Shown here piece by piece: positions 25,760-34,931 of a stretch of DNA of 64,000 nucleotides. The notes under the pieces were generated by a model. It searched no databases and had not been told where the DNA came from. It was given only the letters and a program-made list of their open reading frames with translations. This DNA is from Sphaerochaeta sp. (GTDB taxonomy: Bacteria; Spirochaetota; Spirochaetia; Sphaerochaetales; Sphaerochaetaceae). The stretch's first letter is position 1. Each line of letters begins with the position of its first letter. The position numbers and the translations under genes are program-made. The stretch lies in NCBI GenBank assembly GCA_018399495.1, contig JAGYOG010000006.1, positions 27,119 through 91,118 of the forward strand, in the 5' to 3' direction.

Positions 25760-27819
25760 ATGAAACAGCGAGGAGTATTGTCTGTAAGTAACCGCTCATA
25801 TTCAGAGACCTCCAGAGGCTGGCTGTAGAAATATCCTTGCACGCCATCACAGCCCATGGAAGCGAGCATCCTGGCTTGTTCCTCGCTCTCCACGCCTTCA
25901 GCGATGGAGGTAATCCCGAGTTCCTTTGCCATGGCAATGACATGTTTGATTACCACCATTCCCTGCTTATTGGTGGTAAGGTCGGTAAAGAACCCTTGGT
26001 CCATCTTAATCACATCAATCTGTACATCCTTGAGCATGGTGAGGGAGGAGTATCCTGAGCCAAAATCATCGAGGGAGACCAAGAAGCCCTGACTTCTCAG
26101 TGAGGTCAACACAGAAACCAGATGGGTCAGGTCATGAAGGAACAAGGTCTCGGTCAATTCGAATTCCATAAGTCGGTGGTCGACTTCGTAGTGATCAACC
26201 AAGGTTACCAAGCTCTCCTCATAATTACGGGTGAAGAGATGTGCCCTTGACTGGTTGACCGAGATAGGCAGAAGGGGTTTTCCCTCACCTTTCCATTGGA
26301 CAAACAGCTTGCAGACAAGCTTCAATACATACATGTCCAACGCGATGAGAAGGTTGTGTTTCTCCAACAAGGGAATAAATTGGGAGGGCATCAGTAGTCC
26401 TTTTTCTGGATGCCTCCACCTAACCAGGGCTTCCCCTCCTATAAGACATCCGGTAGCAAAAGAGTATTTTGGTTGTATCTGGATGAAAAACTCTCTGGAT
26501 TGTAGCGCTTTATTATATACATTTTCCAACTCACTCTCTTCCAACAACTGGTCCTTGAGCGCTTCCTCGTAGAAAAGATACCAACCTTGTTTTGTCTCCT
26601 TCAATGCAGAGAGGGCAAACAGTGCACGGTCGATATAGGAGGTAATATCCTTGCCTGGCTCATCGATCAGAGAGATTCCGATGAGAATATCGAGTTGAAA
26701 CTGTGATGCCTTGGGGAAGGAAAAACGACGCAACTCCTCCCCGATAATGGTGATTCTCCGTTGCAAGGCGGCTCTCTCACGGTAACTCACGAGCATGATG
26801 AACTTATCACCGCTCAATCGCGCGCACAGCCCATCACGAGTAACATAACGGGGAAGGACCTTTGCACAGTGCAAGAGCAGAGAATCGCCGAACCCATAGC
26901 CAAAATGATCATTGATCAACTTGAACTTACCGATATCCAGAATCAGGAGTGCATAAGGGTCCCTGGGATGCAGCAGGCGCTGCTTCGCTTCTTTTTGGAA
27001 AAGGTTCTTGTTCGGGAGTTTAGTCAGTTCATCCTCATAGGCAAGATGCCATAAGTTCCTTGCATACCGGTGGTCCAAGGAAAGCAGGTAGACAAGGAAG
27101 AAAAAGAAGATGACGATAACCAGCACTGCCATGGAAAGGGAGGATCGAAGTATCGCTAGAGAGATAGAATCAGAGAGCCCCCGTTTGGCTACCAAGACGA
27201 ACTGTCCCCATCCACCATCCAGCTTACTGGTAAACAACTGCATCGTTTCATCAGAATCAAGCGCAAGCGAATCAAGCCCCTCGAGACTCCCATCAGTCTG
27301 CCAGAGCAAGGTTCCCTCCGGCTTGATCCAATATCCAGTGAAAATATTTCCCGCAAATAACGTACCAAGCAGAGAATCATAGGTTTTGGTGGAAACGGTA
27401 TGAAATAGGGTAAGATTTGTCCCATCTGCAAGCTCAGCCTTTTCAGTATATTGCAGAAAATCACCTATTCGGGTAATGGAAGGATAATTTCCAGCTTTTT
27501 CCCACTGGATAGTACGTTCATTGAGCATGGCCACAGCATCCCCCAGTGTAAGGTATGCAATTTGGTCAACCAGCGAAAGCAGCATTCTCTGGTCTTCATT
27601 GATTTGTTGGATGACCAGTTGGGCACTCTGGTCTGCAAGATACTGGAACTGTCCTTGCTTCTCTTCCCAAAGTGACTGTTCAAGTTTTCTATAAAACTGA
27701 TGGAAAAACAAGGAGAGTATGATGATGAGAAAAAAACTGAGCAGAAGGACACGAATGGTCAGCTGACCTGCTCGGTTTGAATCTTTTCTTCCAGCAAAGG
27801 ACGGATTCCGCTTTTCCAT
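25756..27819 (-). CDS. Membrane GGDEF/EAL protein with degenerate GGDEF, probable c-di-GMP phosphodiesterase
   Basis: A 687-residue membrane protein with two spans (about 22-42 and 230-255) around an extracytoplasmic sensor region. The GGDEF domain (about 270-420) has SGDKF in place of GGDEF, so cyclase activity is unlikely. The EAL domain (about 440-680) keeps GGEALVRWRHPE, DDFGSGYSSL and AEGVESEEQARML, consistent with c-di-GMP hydrolysis. By analogy with similar proteins, the degenerate GGDEF may bind GTP and regulate the EAL half, which is inference. The gene is convergent to the CPBP pseudogene and divergent from the AEC transporter. Confidence 0.88.
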   Translation of the reverse strand: MEKRNPSFAGRKDSNRAGQLTIRVLLLSFFLIIILSLFFHQFYRKLEQSLWEEKQGQFQYLADQSAQLVIQQINEDQRMLLSLVDQIAYLTLGDAVAMLNERTIQWEKAGNYPSITRIGDFLQYTEKAELADGTNLTLFHTVSTKTYDSLLGTLFAGNIFTGYWIKPEGTLLWQTDGSLEGLDSLALDSDETMQLFTSKLDGGWGQFVLVAKRGLSDSISLAILRSSLSMAVLVIVIFFFFLVYLLSLDHRYARNLWHLAYEDELTKLPNKNLFQKEAKQRLLHPRDPYALLILDIGKFKLINDHFGYGFGDSLLLHCAKVLPRYVTRDGLCARLSGDKFIMLVSYRERAALQRRITIIGEELRRFSFPKASQFQLDILIGISLIDEPGKDITSYIDRALFALSALKETKQGWYLFYEEALKDQLLEESELENVYNKALQSREFFIQIQPKYSFATGCLIGGEALVRWRHPEKGLLMPSQFIPLLEKHNLLIALDMYVLKLVCKLFVQWKGEGKPLLPISVNQSRAHLFTRNYEESLVTLVDHYEVDHRLMEFELTETLFLHDLTHLVSVLTSLRSQGFLVSLDDFGSGYSSLTMLKDVQIDVIKMDQGFFTDLTTNKQGMVVIKHVIAMAKELGITSIAEGVESEEQARMLASMGCDGVQGYFYSQPLEVSEYERLLTDNTPRCFI

Positions 27820-27914
27820 GCTACTCCTAATATCTGGTTTTCAGTATAGCGAAATAAGGAAAGGAATCAAGGTATCAAGAGGTTCTTAGATACTCATTTC
27901 TCTGCTATCCTCGG

Positions 27915-27943
27915 TTGCTTCGCTTCACTCTTTACCGTATAGT
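27915..27943 (+). promoter_or_regulatory. Promoter of the AEC transporter gene, leading to a predicted leaderless start
   Basis: TTGCTT (27915-27920), 17-nt spacer, TATAGT (27938-27943). The ATG at 27951 follows after 7 nt, where transcription would be expected to start. There is no Shine-Dalgarno sequence before it. Confidence 0.5.
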
Positions 27944-27950
27944 TCAGCTC

Positions 27951-28832
27951 ATGATCATCTCATCACTAATCCAGATGCTTCCCATTATTATCGTAGTGTT
28001 GGGAGGTTTTTTCCTCAGCAGCATAGAATCAATCAAGGTAGAAGACCTTGTTCGCATTGTCTCTGACTTTTTCATGCCTGCCCTGGTGTTCATCTCACTG
28101 ACCGAGAGTTCCCTCAGTGGAGCGGTTATTGGAGATATCGCAAAAGCATCGGCATTGGTCTCTCTTTTGCTCTTCCCTCTCGCACTTGGGTGGGCAAAAC
28201 TTGCAAAGCAGGACATACGAAGTACAATCCCCCCACTGGTTTTTATGAACTCCGGGTTTCTCGGTATCCCTTTGATGGAACTGTGGGGAGGAAGTGAGGC
28301 AATGAACCTGATTCTCATTTACGACCAAATCCAAGGAATTTTCCTTTTCACACTGGGCCTATTGATCATCACCGGTGGGTTTAGCAGGAAAGGATTGATG
28401 AACATGCTCCACTCACCCATTCTCTGGGCGGTATTGCTTGGATTCCTCGTGAGGATACTTCCCATCACCATGCCGAAGGCAATAGTTTCCACTTTTACCT
28501 TTGCAGGAAGTGCAGCCAGCCCACTTGCAGCATTTACTCTCGGTGTATCACTGAAGAGAATCCGCTTCACCTTCGACCGTCATATCATTGGGGGATTGAC
28601 CATCAGATTCATCGGAGGCTATGCCGTAGGTTATCTCGCTGCGACGATTCTGGGACTTACCGGACTATCCAAAACAGTGGTGATTGTGGCAACAGCACTC
28701 CCCTCAGCAGTTTTCACCAGTGTATTGCCACTTCGTTATGGGTTGAAGAATCAGTTTTCCAGTACCATGGTCTTGGTCAGTTCCCTGTTAGGGATTTTCA
28801 CCATCCCCATTACGTTTGCACTTGCTGCCTGA
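27951..28832 (+). CDS. AEC-family transporter
   Basis: Probable membrane carrier of the auxin-efflux-carrier family, which in bacteria exports or imports malate, malonate or similar organic acids. The 293-residue protein is highly hydrophobic, with about ten spans. It has the two-half layout of AEC proteins, including PPLVFMNSGFLGIPLMELWGG and a C-terminal half with TALPSAVFTSVLPLRYG. The substrate is unclear. The start at 27951 is chosen over a TTG at 27915, which is part of the promoter. Confidence 0.78.
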   Translation: MIISSLIQMLPIIIVVLGGFFLSSIESIKVEDLVRIVSDFFMPALVFISLTESSLSGAVIGDIAKASALVSLLLFPLALGWAKLAKQDIRSTIPPLVFMNSGFLGIPLMELWGGSEAMNLILIYDQIQGIFLFTLGLLIITGGFSRKGLMNMLHSPILWAVLLGFLVRILPITMPKAIVSTFTFAGSAASPLAAFTLGVSLKRIRFTFDRHIIGGLTIRFIGGYAVGYLAATILGLTGLSKTVVIVATALPSAVFTSVLPLRYGLKNQFSSTMVLVSSLLGIFTIPITFALAA

Positions 28833-28833
28833 A

Positions 28834-30338
28834 TTACTCAAGAATCTTGAGCTTCACCTCACTAAAACTCAATCCTTGCGACTCAGCAAGTACCTTGATA
28901 CTCTCATTTTTATTTTCTACTGTCCCTAGAATTGACTCAATCAGTGAAAGACTGATTCCTTTATCCAGGACTTCCTGTACCGTGGTCTTCCCTAGAATCT
29001 CCACCGTAGGAGCGGGTATTACGACACTTGTATCGATTGTAAGCTCCTGTGCCTGTTCCTTGATCTCCCTTAAGGCGAAGATCGGAGGCACTGCTTCGCT
29101 CTCAAGACTCGTACAGCACTAGTGGGCATCAAGGGTTCCTCTTCTGCGGTGAGGCCAGTCCGGTACACCGATACAAACAGTCTATGGAGTCAGTCCTACT
29201 TCTGTCCCTCTGGAATCGAACCTACAGATTTCCTCCAAGGGACCCAAGGCGCATGGCTCCCTCTGTCACGCCAAAAGCATCCAACAGTGTGGAAAGCGGG
29301 ACAGGAAAAGCCTTTGCGACATCGTCGAGTATAGCTGCCACGAATATCGGCCGGGTTGGGAGTCCCACATAGTCCCCTTCCTTGAGAAGCGTCGGTTGCT
29401 TACTGCTGGAAGTTCTCCACAGTCCAAGCACCATGGAGAGTATGATGCCTCCCACGAGAACCAATACGGTTATGATGCCGATATGCCGTATTGAAACCCC
29501 TTCTGTTTCTTGTTGATCGAAGCAATCACGGTATCAGAGACTGGTTATGCATCTTCACTGGTGCAGGCCATGCAGGAGAATACATTGACCGGAAGAAACA
29601 ACTGTACTTCCCTCTACATCAATATTCATTGGACAGGCTTTATTGCATGCAGAACAGCTGATACATAAATCGTTATTTCTTCATATGCTTGAATATCCTG
29701 ATCTTGTTGAATAGCCCAAGAAATGCGCCATAAGGGCAGGCGTACTTGCAGAAGGGACGTTCCACAAAAAGCGAAACAGTATGATTACCAAAAGGATCAG
29801 TAGGCCAGCAACCGCAGGCTCCCTATGGATGAGTGAGAAGAGTGCATAGTAGGGGGTCATAGGGTTGGAAGACCAGGGTTGCTGAAAGTGCAGTCATTAC
29901 CAAGATCCACACAAGGATGCCGTAACGCAGGAACCGCAGGTAGCGGTCAATATGCTTGGGAACGAAGGTGTTGTATCGCTTGGGAAAGAGCCGCTTTCCA
30001 AGCTTTCCGATCCACTCCTGGAAGGTACCGAACGGACAGACCCAGGAACAGATGACCGGCCCAAACAAAACAGCCAGGATTACCGAGAGTGATGCAAGCA
30101 CCACCGCCGATTCATGGATCTTTCGGATCAGGACCCCATCTTTGATGAGGTTCCACAGTGTTACCACCCCGCCAAAGGGACAGATTGCATGCAGGGAGAC
30201 TGTTTCCATGGAAAAGGGAAGAGAAAGTCCGTTCTGTACTGCCTCACTCAAGGCAATTACCGTAACCACCCAAAAAAAGAAAACCAGTTGGACAATCTTT
30301 CTAATTCGTTGCACTTTTCCCCGTTTCAGTTTCATACA
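28834..30338 (-). pseudogene. Broken NapH-like 4Fe-4S membrane protein
   Basis: Starts with MKLKRGKVQRIRKIVQ at 30338 (GGAGGTGGGTG upstream). The first 172 codons encode a multispan NapH-type protein with GPVICSWVCPFGTFQEW. The frame then breaks at a five-C tract (minus strand; 29852-29856) and again at a five-T tract (29766-29770). Other frames carry ERPFCKYACPYGAFLGLF, DLCISCSACNKACPMNID and SCMACTSEDA, all 4Fe-4S motifs, and then a membrane segment and a C-terminal tail ending at 28834. Two of the breaks are homopolymeric. A quinol or FMN-linked electron-transfer role is inferred. Confidence 0.68.
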
Positions 30339-30446
30339 CCCACCTCCATTAATACACATGAGTCTTTCGTTTGTCTGTGTGCTTTGTGTGTGCAATTGCT
30401 TCACATTGGGTAAAACCATGGTACACTCAAGAGAAGGAGTCTATTC

Positions 30447-31643
30447 ATGCGCAAAATTGTATTACTGTCTTTGGTACTCTTGGCCACAGGGGCACTCGTT
30501 GCCCAGCCCTTACAAGAAACGCCCCCTTCCAAGTCTTACAGTGAAGTAGCGAGAACCTTCTCAGACCATCTTTTCTTCGCCGGCTACGAGCAGGGAGGCA
30601 ACCGAATGATCAGTCCCCTTTCAGCCCTTCTTGCACTCTCAATGACGATGAACGGTGCTGCCGGTGAAACCGAAAGCGAGATGCTCGCCGCCCTCACCGA
30701 TGCACAATATACACCTGAAACACTCAACCAAGAGAGTGAGACGTATTTGCGTTCCATCAAACAAGAGAGCGTATTGGATATTTCTAACAGTATCTGGATG
30801 AACGAAGCGTTCCAGATCTCACCGGTGTTCCTTGATTCAATCCAGAAGCACTACCAGGGAGTTGCCCAGTCCCTCGACTTCCAGGACCCCTCCAGTGCAG
30901 GGATTATCAACGCATATGTTGAAGAAGCAACCCGAGGGGCGATTGCGGACATTATCGACCGCACCTCAGCAGATATGCTCATGTATCTTATCAATACCAT
31001 TGCATTCAAGGATGACTGGAAAAATCAGTTTTCAGGCAGTGATACCAGAGAGGCTGCCTTCTTCGGAGAACAAGAAAAGACAACGGTCCCTTTCATGAAT
31101 CAGGAGAAGCAGTTCTCCTACCTTGAGGAGGATGACTACCAGTTCATCGTCCTCCCCTACGCCACTGAGCGGTTTGCCTTCGTGGCGCTCCTGCCAGACA
31201 AAACCATCCCTATCAGGTCCTATCTAGCCAAACATGAGGGGCAACCGTTCAGCCAGATGCTTTTTGACTGGATAGAAAAGAGTGAACAGACCTTGGTAAG
31301 GCTGACCCTTCCCAAATTTGAAAGCCGATACAAGGAAAGTCTGGTCTCTTCACTGAAAACACTAGGAATGCAGAAAGCATTCACCCCTGGACAAGCCGAT
31401 TTTTCCGCTATGCTCAGCACAGGGAGGGATCCTCTCCATATTGATGAGGTACTGCATAAGAGTTTCATCCGTGTAGACGAGGAAGGAACAGAAGCGGCAG
31501 CAGTAACTGCTGTCATGATACGGGTGACAAGCTTTATGCCCAGGGAATCGGTAGAGATGCGCCTCAACCGACCATTCTTCTATGCCATTTTGGACATGCA
31601 GGAAGAGATACCTTTGTTCATGGGAATCCTGGACACGCCATAA
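30447..31643 (+). CDS. Secreted serpin
   Basis: Bacterial serine-protease inhibitor, 398 residues with a signal peptide (MRKIVLLSLVLLATGALVA) and AAGGAG before the ATG. Serpin landmarks are NRMISPLSALLALSMTMNGA, LYLINTIAFK-type breach and shutter segments, and the C-terminal NRPFFYAILDMQ. The hinge of the reactive loop (EEGTEAAAVTAV, about 344-356) has small residues and Thr, as in inhibitory serpins. The scissile region is IRVTSF, but the loop is a few residues longer than in classic serpins, so the P1 position is not certain. Target proteases are unknown. Periplasmic or extracellular. Confidence 0.88.
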   Translation: MRKIVLLSLVLLATGALVAQPLQETPPSKSYSEVARTFSDHLFFAGYEQGGNRMISPLSALLALSMTMNGAAGETESEMLAALTDAQYTPETLNQESETYLRSIKQESVLDISNSIWMNEAFQISPVFLDSIQKHYQGVAQSLDFQDPSSAGIINAYVEEATRGAIADIIDRTSADMLMYLINTIAFKDDWKNQFSGSDTREAAFFGEQEKTTVPFMNQEKQFSYLEEDDYQFIVLPYATERFAFVALLPDKTIPIRSYLAKHEGQPFSQMLFDWIEKSEQTLVRLTLPKFESRYKESLVSSLKTLGMQKAFTPGQADFSAMLSTGRDPLHIDEVLHKSFIRVDEEGTEAAAVTAVMIRVTSFMPRESVEMRLNRPFFYAILDMQEEIPLFMGILDTP

Positions 31644-31708
31644 TTTTTTTATTGTGAATTTCCAAGAGCCACAGTACACTCATTGCAAAGAGGGAGGGTA
31701 CCATTCCC

Positions 31709-33031
31709 ATGCTGACAAGACGTACAAAACTAGGGTTCGGTGTAGGTGACCTTGGGGGAAACCTTTTTTTCACCATTATTGGCTTCTATCTGCTCTTCTA
31801 CTTTACCGATATACTTTCCCTCGCACCTGCGCTTGCGGGAACAGCACTGATGATCGGCAAGATTTGGGACGCCATCACCGATCCCATCACAGGATACCTC
31901 TCAGACAGAACCCATTCCCGTTTTGGGAGAAGAAGGCCGTACATGGTAGTAGGGGCGATCATCTCCTTCTTCTGCATGGGTCTTATTTTCACTCCCGTGG
32001 AACTTTCAAGTCAGATGAAGCTCTTCATCTATGTGACATTTCTCTACTGCCTGCTCAACACAGCCTACACCCTAGTAAATATCCCCTATGCTGCCTTGCT
32101 TCCTGAGCTTACCGACGACTACCACGAGCGCACCATACTGACCGGGTACAGGATGAGCTTTGCCGTTTTAGGTACATTCGTGGGCGCAGCGTTGGTCATG
32201 CCTATCGTTAACCTGTTTCCCGATGTTCCCCGTGGCTGGTCCATGATGGGAACCTTCATGGGAGCAGTGATGCTCATCTCCACAATGGCTACGGTCTTTG
32301 CAATCCATGAACCGAAAACCACCAAAAACCATGAACAGACAGGATTCATCTCTACCTTCACCGGTGTTCTAAGAGATCGTGTATTTCTCTCTGCCCTGCT
32401 ACCGTGGACCTTTTTCATTACCGGCACCAGCATGGTCCAGGGGGCTCTGGTCTACTACTTCACCTACATCTTCGGCAACGAAGGACTGTTCCAGCTTGCC
32501 TTGATCGCCTTGCTGACTTTCAGCTTGCTCTGTATCCCCCTCTGGGTGCGAATCGCCCACAGAATTGGCAAGAAACGTTGCTATATGATCGGTATGGCCA
32601 TCATGAGTGCCTGTATATTGGCATTCAGCCTGCTTGGCCAGTATCTCGGACCAGTCTTTGGTGTCATTATCATGGGAGCGGCCGGTGTGGGCCTTTCCAC
32701 TCACTATGTGATGCCGCATGCAATCCTTCCTGATGTGGTTGAGTACGATTCGATCAAACACCAAAGCGGAAGAAGGGAGGGAGTGTTCTCCAGTCTTTGG
32801 ACATTTTCCAGCAAGATAGGCCAGGCATTCGCCTTGGCACTTAATGGCTGGGTACTGGCACTTTTCGGATATCAGAGCGGTCAGGTATCAGAGCTGGCAA
32901 TGAAAGGAATAGTCCTTGTCTCCGGCCCACTCCCTCTGCTGTGGTATCTTTTGGGCTTGTTTATTCTCAGAAAATACCCCATCGACCAAGCGTACTATGA
33001 ACAGATGCTGGAGAAGCGGGAGGTACGGTGA
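31709..33031 (+). CDS. GPH-family sugar:cation symporter (MFS_2)
   Basis: Twelve-span transporter of 440 residues. The N-terminal motif GFGVGDLGGNLFF and ALMIGKIWDAITDPITGYL are typical of GPH (melibiose/glycoside) carriers, followed by SDRTHSRFGRRRPYMVVGA. Cation-coupled uptake of a glycoside or hexuronide is inferred; the substrate is unknown. GTGA overlaps the acyltransferase gene start, so the two are translationally coupled. Confidence 0.88.
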   Translation: MLTRRTKLGFGVGDLGGNLFFTIIGFYLLFYFTDILSLAPALAGTALMIGKIWDAITDPITGYLSDRTHSRFGRRRPYMVVGAIISFFCMGLIFTPVELSSQMKLFIYVTFLYCLLNTAYTLVNIPYAALLPELTDDYHERTILTGYRMSFAVLGTFVGAALVMPIVNLFPDVPRGWSMMGTFMGAVMLISTMATVFAIHEPKTTKNHEQTGFISTFTGVLRDRVFLSALLPWTFFITGTSMVQGALVYYFTYIFGNEGLFQLALIALLTFSLLCIPLWVRIAHRIGKKRCYMIGMAIMSACILAFSLLGQYLGPVFGVIIMGAAGVGLSTHYVMPHAILPDVVEYDSIKHQSGRREGVFSSLWTFSSKIGQAFALALNGWVLALFGYQSGQVSELAMKGIVLVSGPLPLLWYLLGLFILRKYPIDQAYYEQMLEKREVR

Positions 33032-34230
33032 AAGCACAGAATTCCTCCCCGTTTCCAGAACCACGCTTCAGCAAGCCGGTATTCCATCTCAGTAGGATGA
33101 TCATCCGCCCTTACCTCCATCTCGCGATGGGAGTGAGTGGAATCACTACCATACATAGGGAACACCTGAAGGAAGCCCTCAATTCCTCCTACCCCGTAAT
33201 CCTTGCATTTCGCCATACAGCGAAGGAGGATGCCCCGGTCCTGCTTGCGGCAGTCAAGGAGACCCATGTACGGTTTCTCTATGGTCGGGATGTGCTCTAC
33301 TGGGCTGGAAAGGCTACACAGTTTCTATTCCCCCGACTTGGTTTTATCGCCGTGCAGAACAGGAGTGCGAACAAGGAGGGAATGCAATACCTAAGGAATG
33401 AGTTGTCCAGACCCAAATTTCCCCTTGCCTTGGCCCCAGAGGGCCAGGTGACCTACCACATGCATCAGGTATCGAAATTACAGTCAGGGATTGCCAGTAT
33501 GGCAATGTGGGCTGTGGAAAGCACAGGAGGGGTTACCATACTTCCTCTCTCCATCGGGTATAAATATGCGAACACCGGGCAAGATTGGATTGCTTCGTTG
33601 CTGAAAAGGTGGGAGCAAGCGAGTGGGTTAACTGTAGAGGGAGAGACACTCGCAGAGCAACTTATTCATGCAATGGAGAGCATGCTCAGGAAGATTGCAA
33701 CCACCTATTCGTTACAGTACAACCCCCAGGATTCGTTCATTAAGCGAAGAGACACGCTCTGTGAAGGATTGCTTTCACTTGCAGAGGCAGAGGCAGGCTT
33801 GCAGGATACGCAAGGCTCCATCATAGATAGGCTGTATCGGGTTCGTTTTACTGGCAGTGATACGCTTTTTACCAGGAACAGCTCGATTGAGGAACAGGAG
33901 ACAGCAAAACAGTATCTTCTGAAGAACCAGATTGTGGACCTGTTGGAGTATTTGAATCCGGCTTATCTACAAGGTAGACACGAAGACGGCAGAGCAGCTG
34001 AAAGTGCGTTGAATCTTTTGGACTTGGTAAACAGAATACAAGGGGGAACGATCAATACCCGCTACTCTCCCCGTGGTAAGAGTGCATACATTCAGATGGG
34101 AAAGCCATTGGACTACCAAAAGGAATTCCTCTCCCCTCTTGGAAGAAAATCACAACAGAAGCATATACTCCTCTCAGTCTCAAATGCATTACAAACATGC
34201 AGTGAGGAGTTGGAACATATGCTTATGTAA
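33028..34230 (+). CDS. PlsC-like acyltransferase
   Basis: A 400-residue protein with the acyltransferase HX4D motif RHTAKEDAP and the downstream LALAPEGQVTYH, as in 1-acylglycerol-3-phosphate acyltransferases and related enzymes. The C-terminal 200 residues are additional and unassigned. The GTG start (33028) overlaps the transporter stop by 4 nt. It probably acts on glycerolipids or a glycolipid at the membrane, but the acceptor is not visible. It overlaps the second acyltransferase by 8 nt tail-to-tail. Confidence 0.78.
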   Translation: MKAQNSSPFPEPRFSKPVFHLSRMIIRPYLHLAMGVSGITTIHREHLKEALNSSYPVILAFRHTAKEDAPVLLAAVKETHVRFLYGRDVLYWAGKATQFLFPRLGFIAVQNRSANKEGMQYLRNELSRPKFPLALAPEGQVTYHMHQVSKLQSGIASMAMWAVESTGGVTILPLSIGYKYANTGQDWIASLLKRWEQASGLTVEGETLAEQLIHAMESMLRKIATTYSLQYNPQDSFIKRRDTLCEGLLSLAEAEAGLQDTQGSIIDRLYRVRFTGSDTLFTRNSSIEEQETAKQYLLKNQIVDLLEYLNPAYLQGRHEDGRAAESALNLLDLVNRIQGGTINTRYSPRGKSAYIQMGKPLDYQKEFLSPLGRKSQQKHILLSVSNALQTCSEELEHMLM

Positions 34231-34894
34231 TGGTCTGGGTAAGAGTGAATTCAATCGGTTTCCCCTGGTAGTATCCCCGTCTTTCCTCGGGCATCAGGGC
34301 TGCCAGGTGCAGCATGATTTCATCACCAAGCTTTTCCCTTGTCTCTGCATCAAGGCGACCACCCTTCTGGATGATCTCAAAAGGCTTCCCTACCTTGATT
34401 GAGATGACTGTACGTTTAAGGCGCTTCATATTGGCTTTGGTCTTTTCGAAGCCCATTACCACTACGGGAATCATTGGTACGTCTTTTTTGTGAGCGATGA
34501 ACGCAACGCCACCCTTTCCCCTCTGGAGTGTCCCGTCCATGCTCCTGGTGCCCTCAGGGGCAATGGCAAGAATATGGTTCTGTTCAAGTACCTTGAAACA
34601 AGCATCCATGGTGGCACGCCCCATGTTCTCCCGGTCAACAGGAATACTCTCCCAGGTCTCCATTAAGTAAGCCATGAACTTATGCTCCCAAAGCTCTTGC
34701 TTGGCCATGGCGTGGAGTTTTCTTGGCTGCAGGTATTCATAGAGCATGGGACCTTCAATATTTGAGGTATGGTTCACCATCATCAGAAGCGGCCCCTCCA
34801 TGGGGACTTTTTTCAACTCACTGCGGTCAATTTTAAAGCAAACGCGAAAAAAGGCACGCAATAAGGCATTGATCATTCGCTCACTCATTTTCAT
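34223..34894 (-). CDS. Lysophospholipid acyltransferase family protein
   Basis: A 223-residue PlsC-type enzyme. Motif I is NHTSNIEGP (HX4E in place of the more usual HX4D). Motif III is IAPEGTRSMDG, and FEKTKANMKRLKRTV follows. The expected reaction is acylation of a lysophospholipid or glycerophosphate at the membrane. The Glu at the acidic position is conservative and may still be active. Convergent with the gene at 33028. Confidence 0.85.
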   Translation of the reverse strand: MKMSERMINALLRAFFRVCFKIDRSELKKVPMEGPLLMMVNHTSNIEGPMLYEYLQPRKLHAMAKQELWEHKFMAYLMETWESIPVDRENMGRATMDACFKVLEQNHILAIAPEGTRSMDGTLQRGKGGVAFIAHKKDVPMIPVVVMGFEKTKANMKRLKRTVISIKVGKPFEIIQKGGRLDAETREKLGDEIMLHLAALMPEERRGYYQGKPIEFTLTQTIT

Positions 34895-34931
34895 TGGTCC
34901 ATAGTAGCAGAGAGAAGAACCACTGCCAAGC

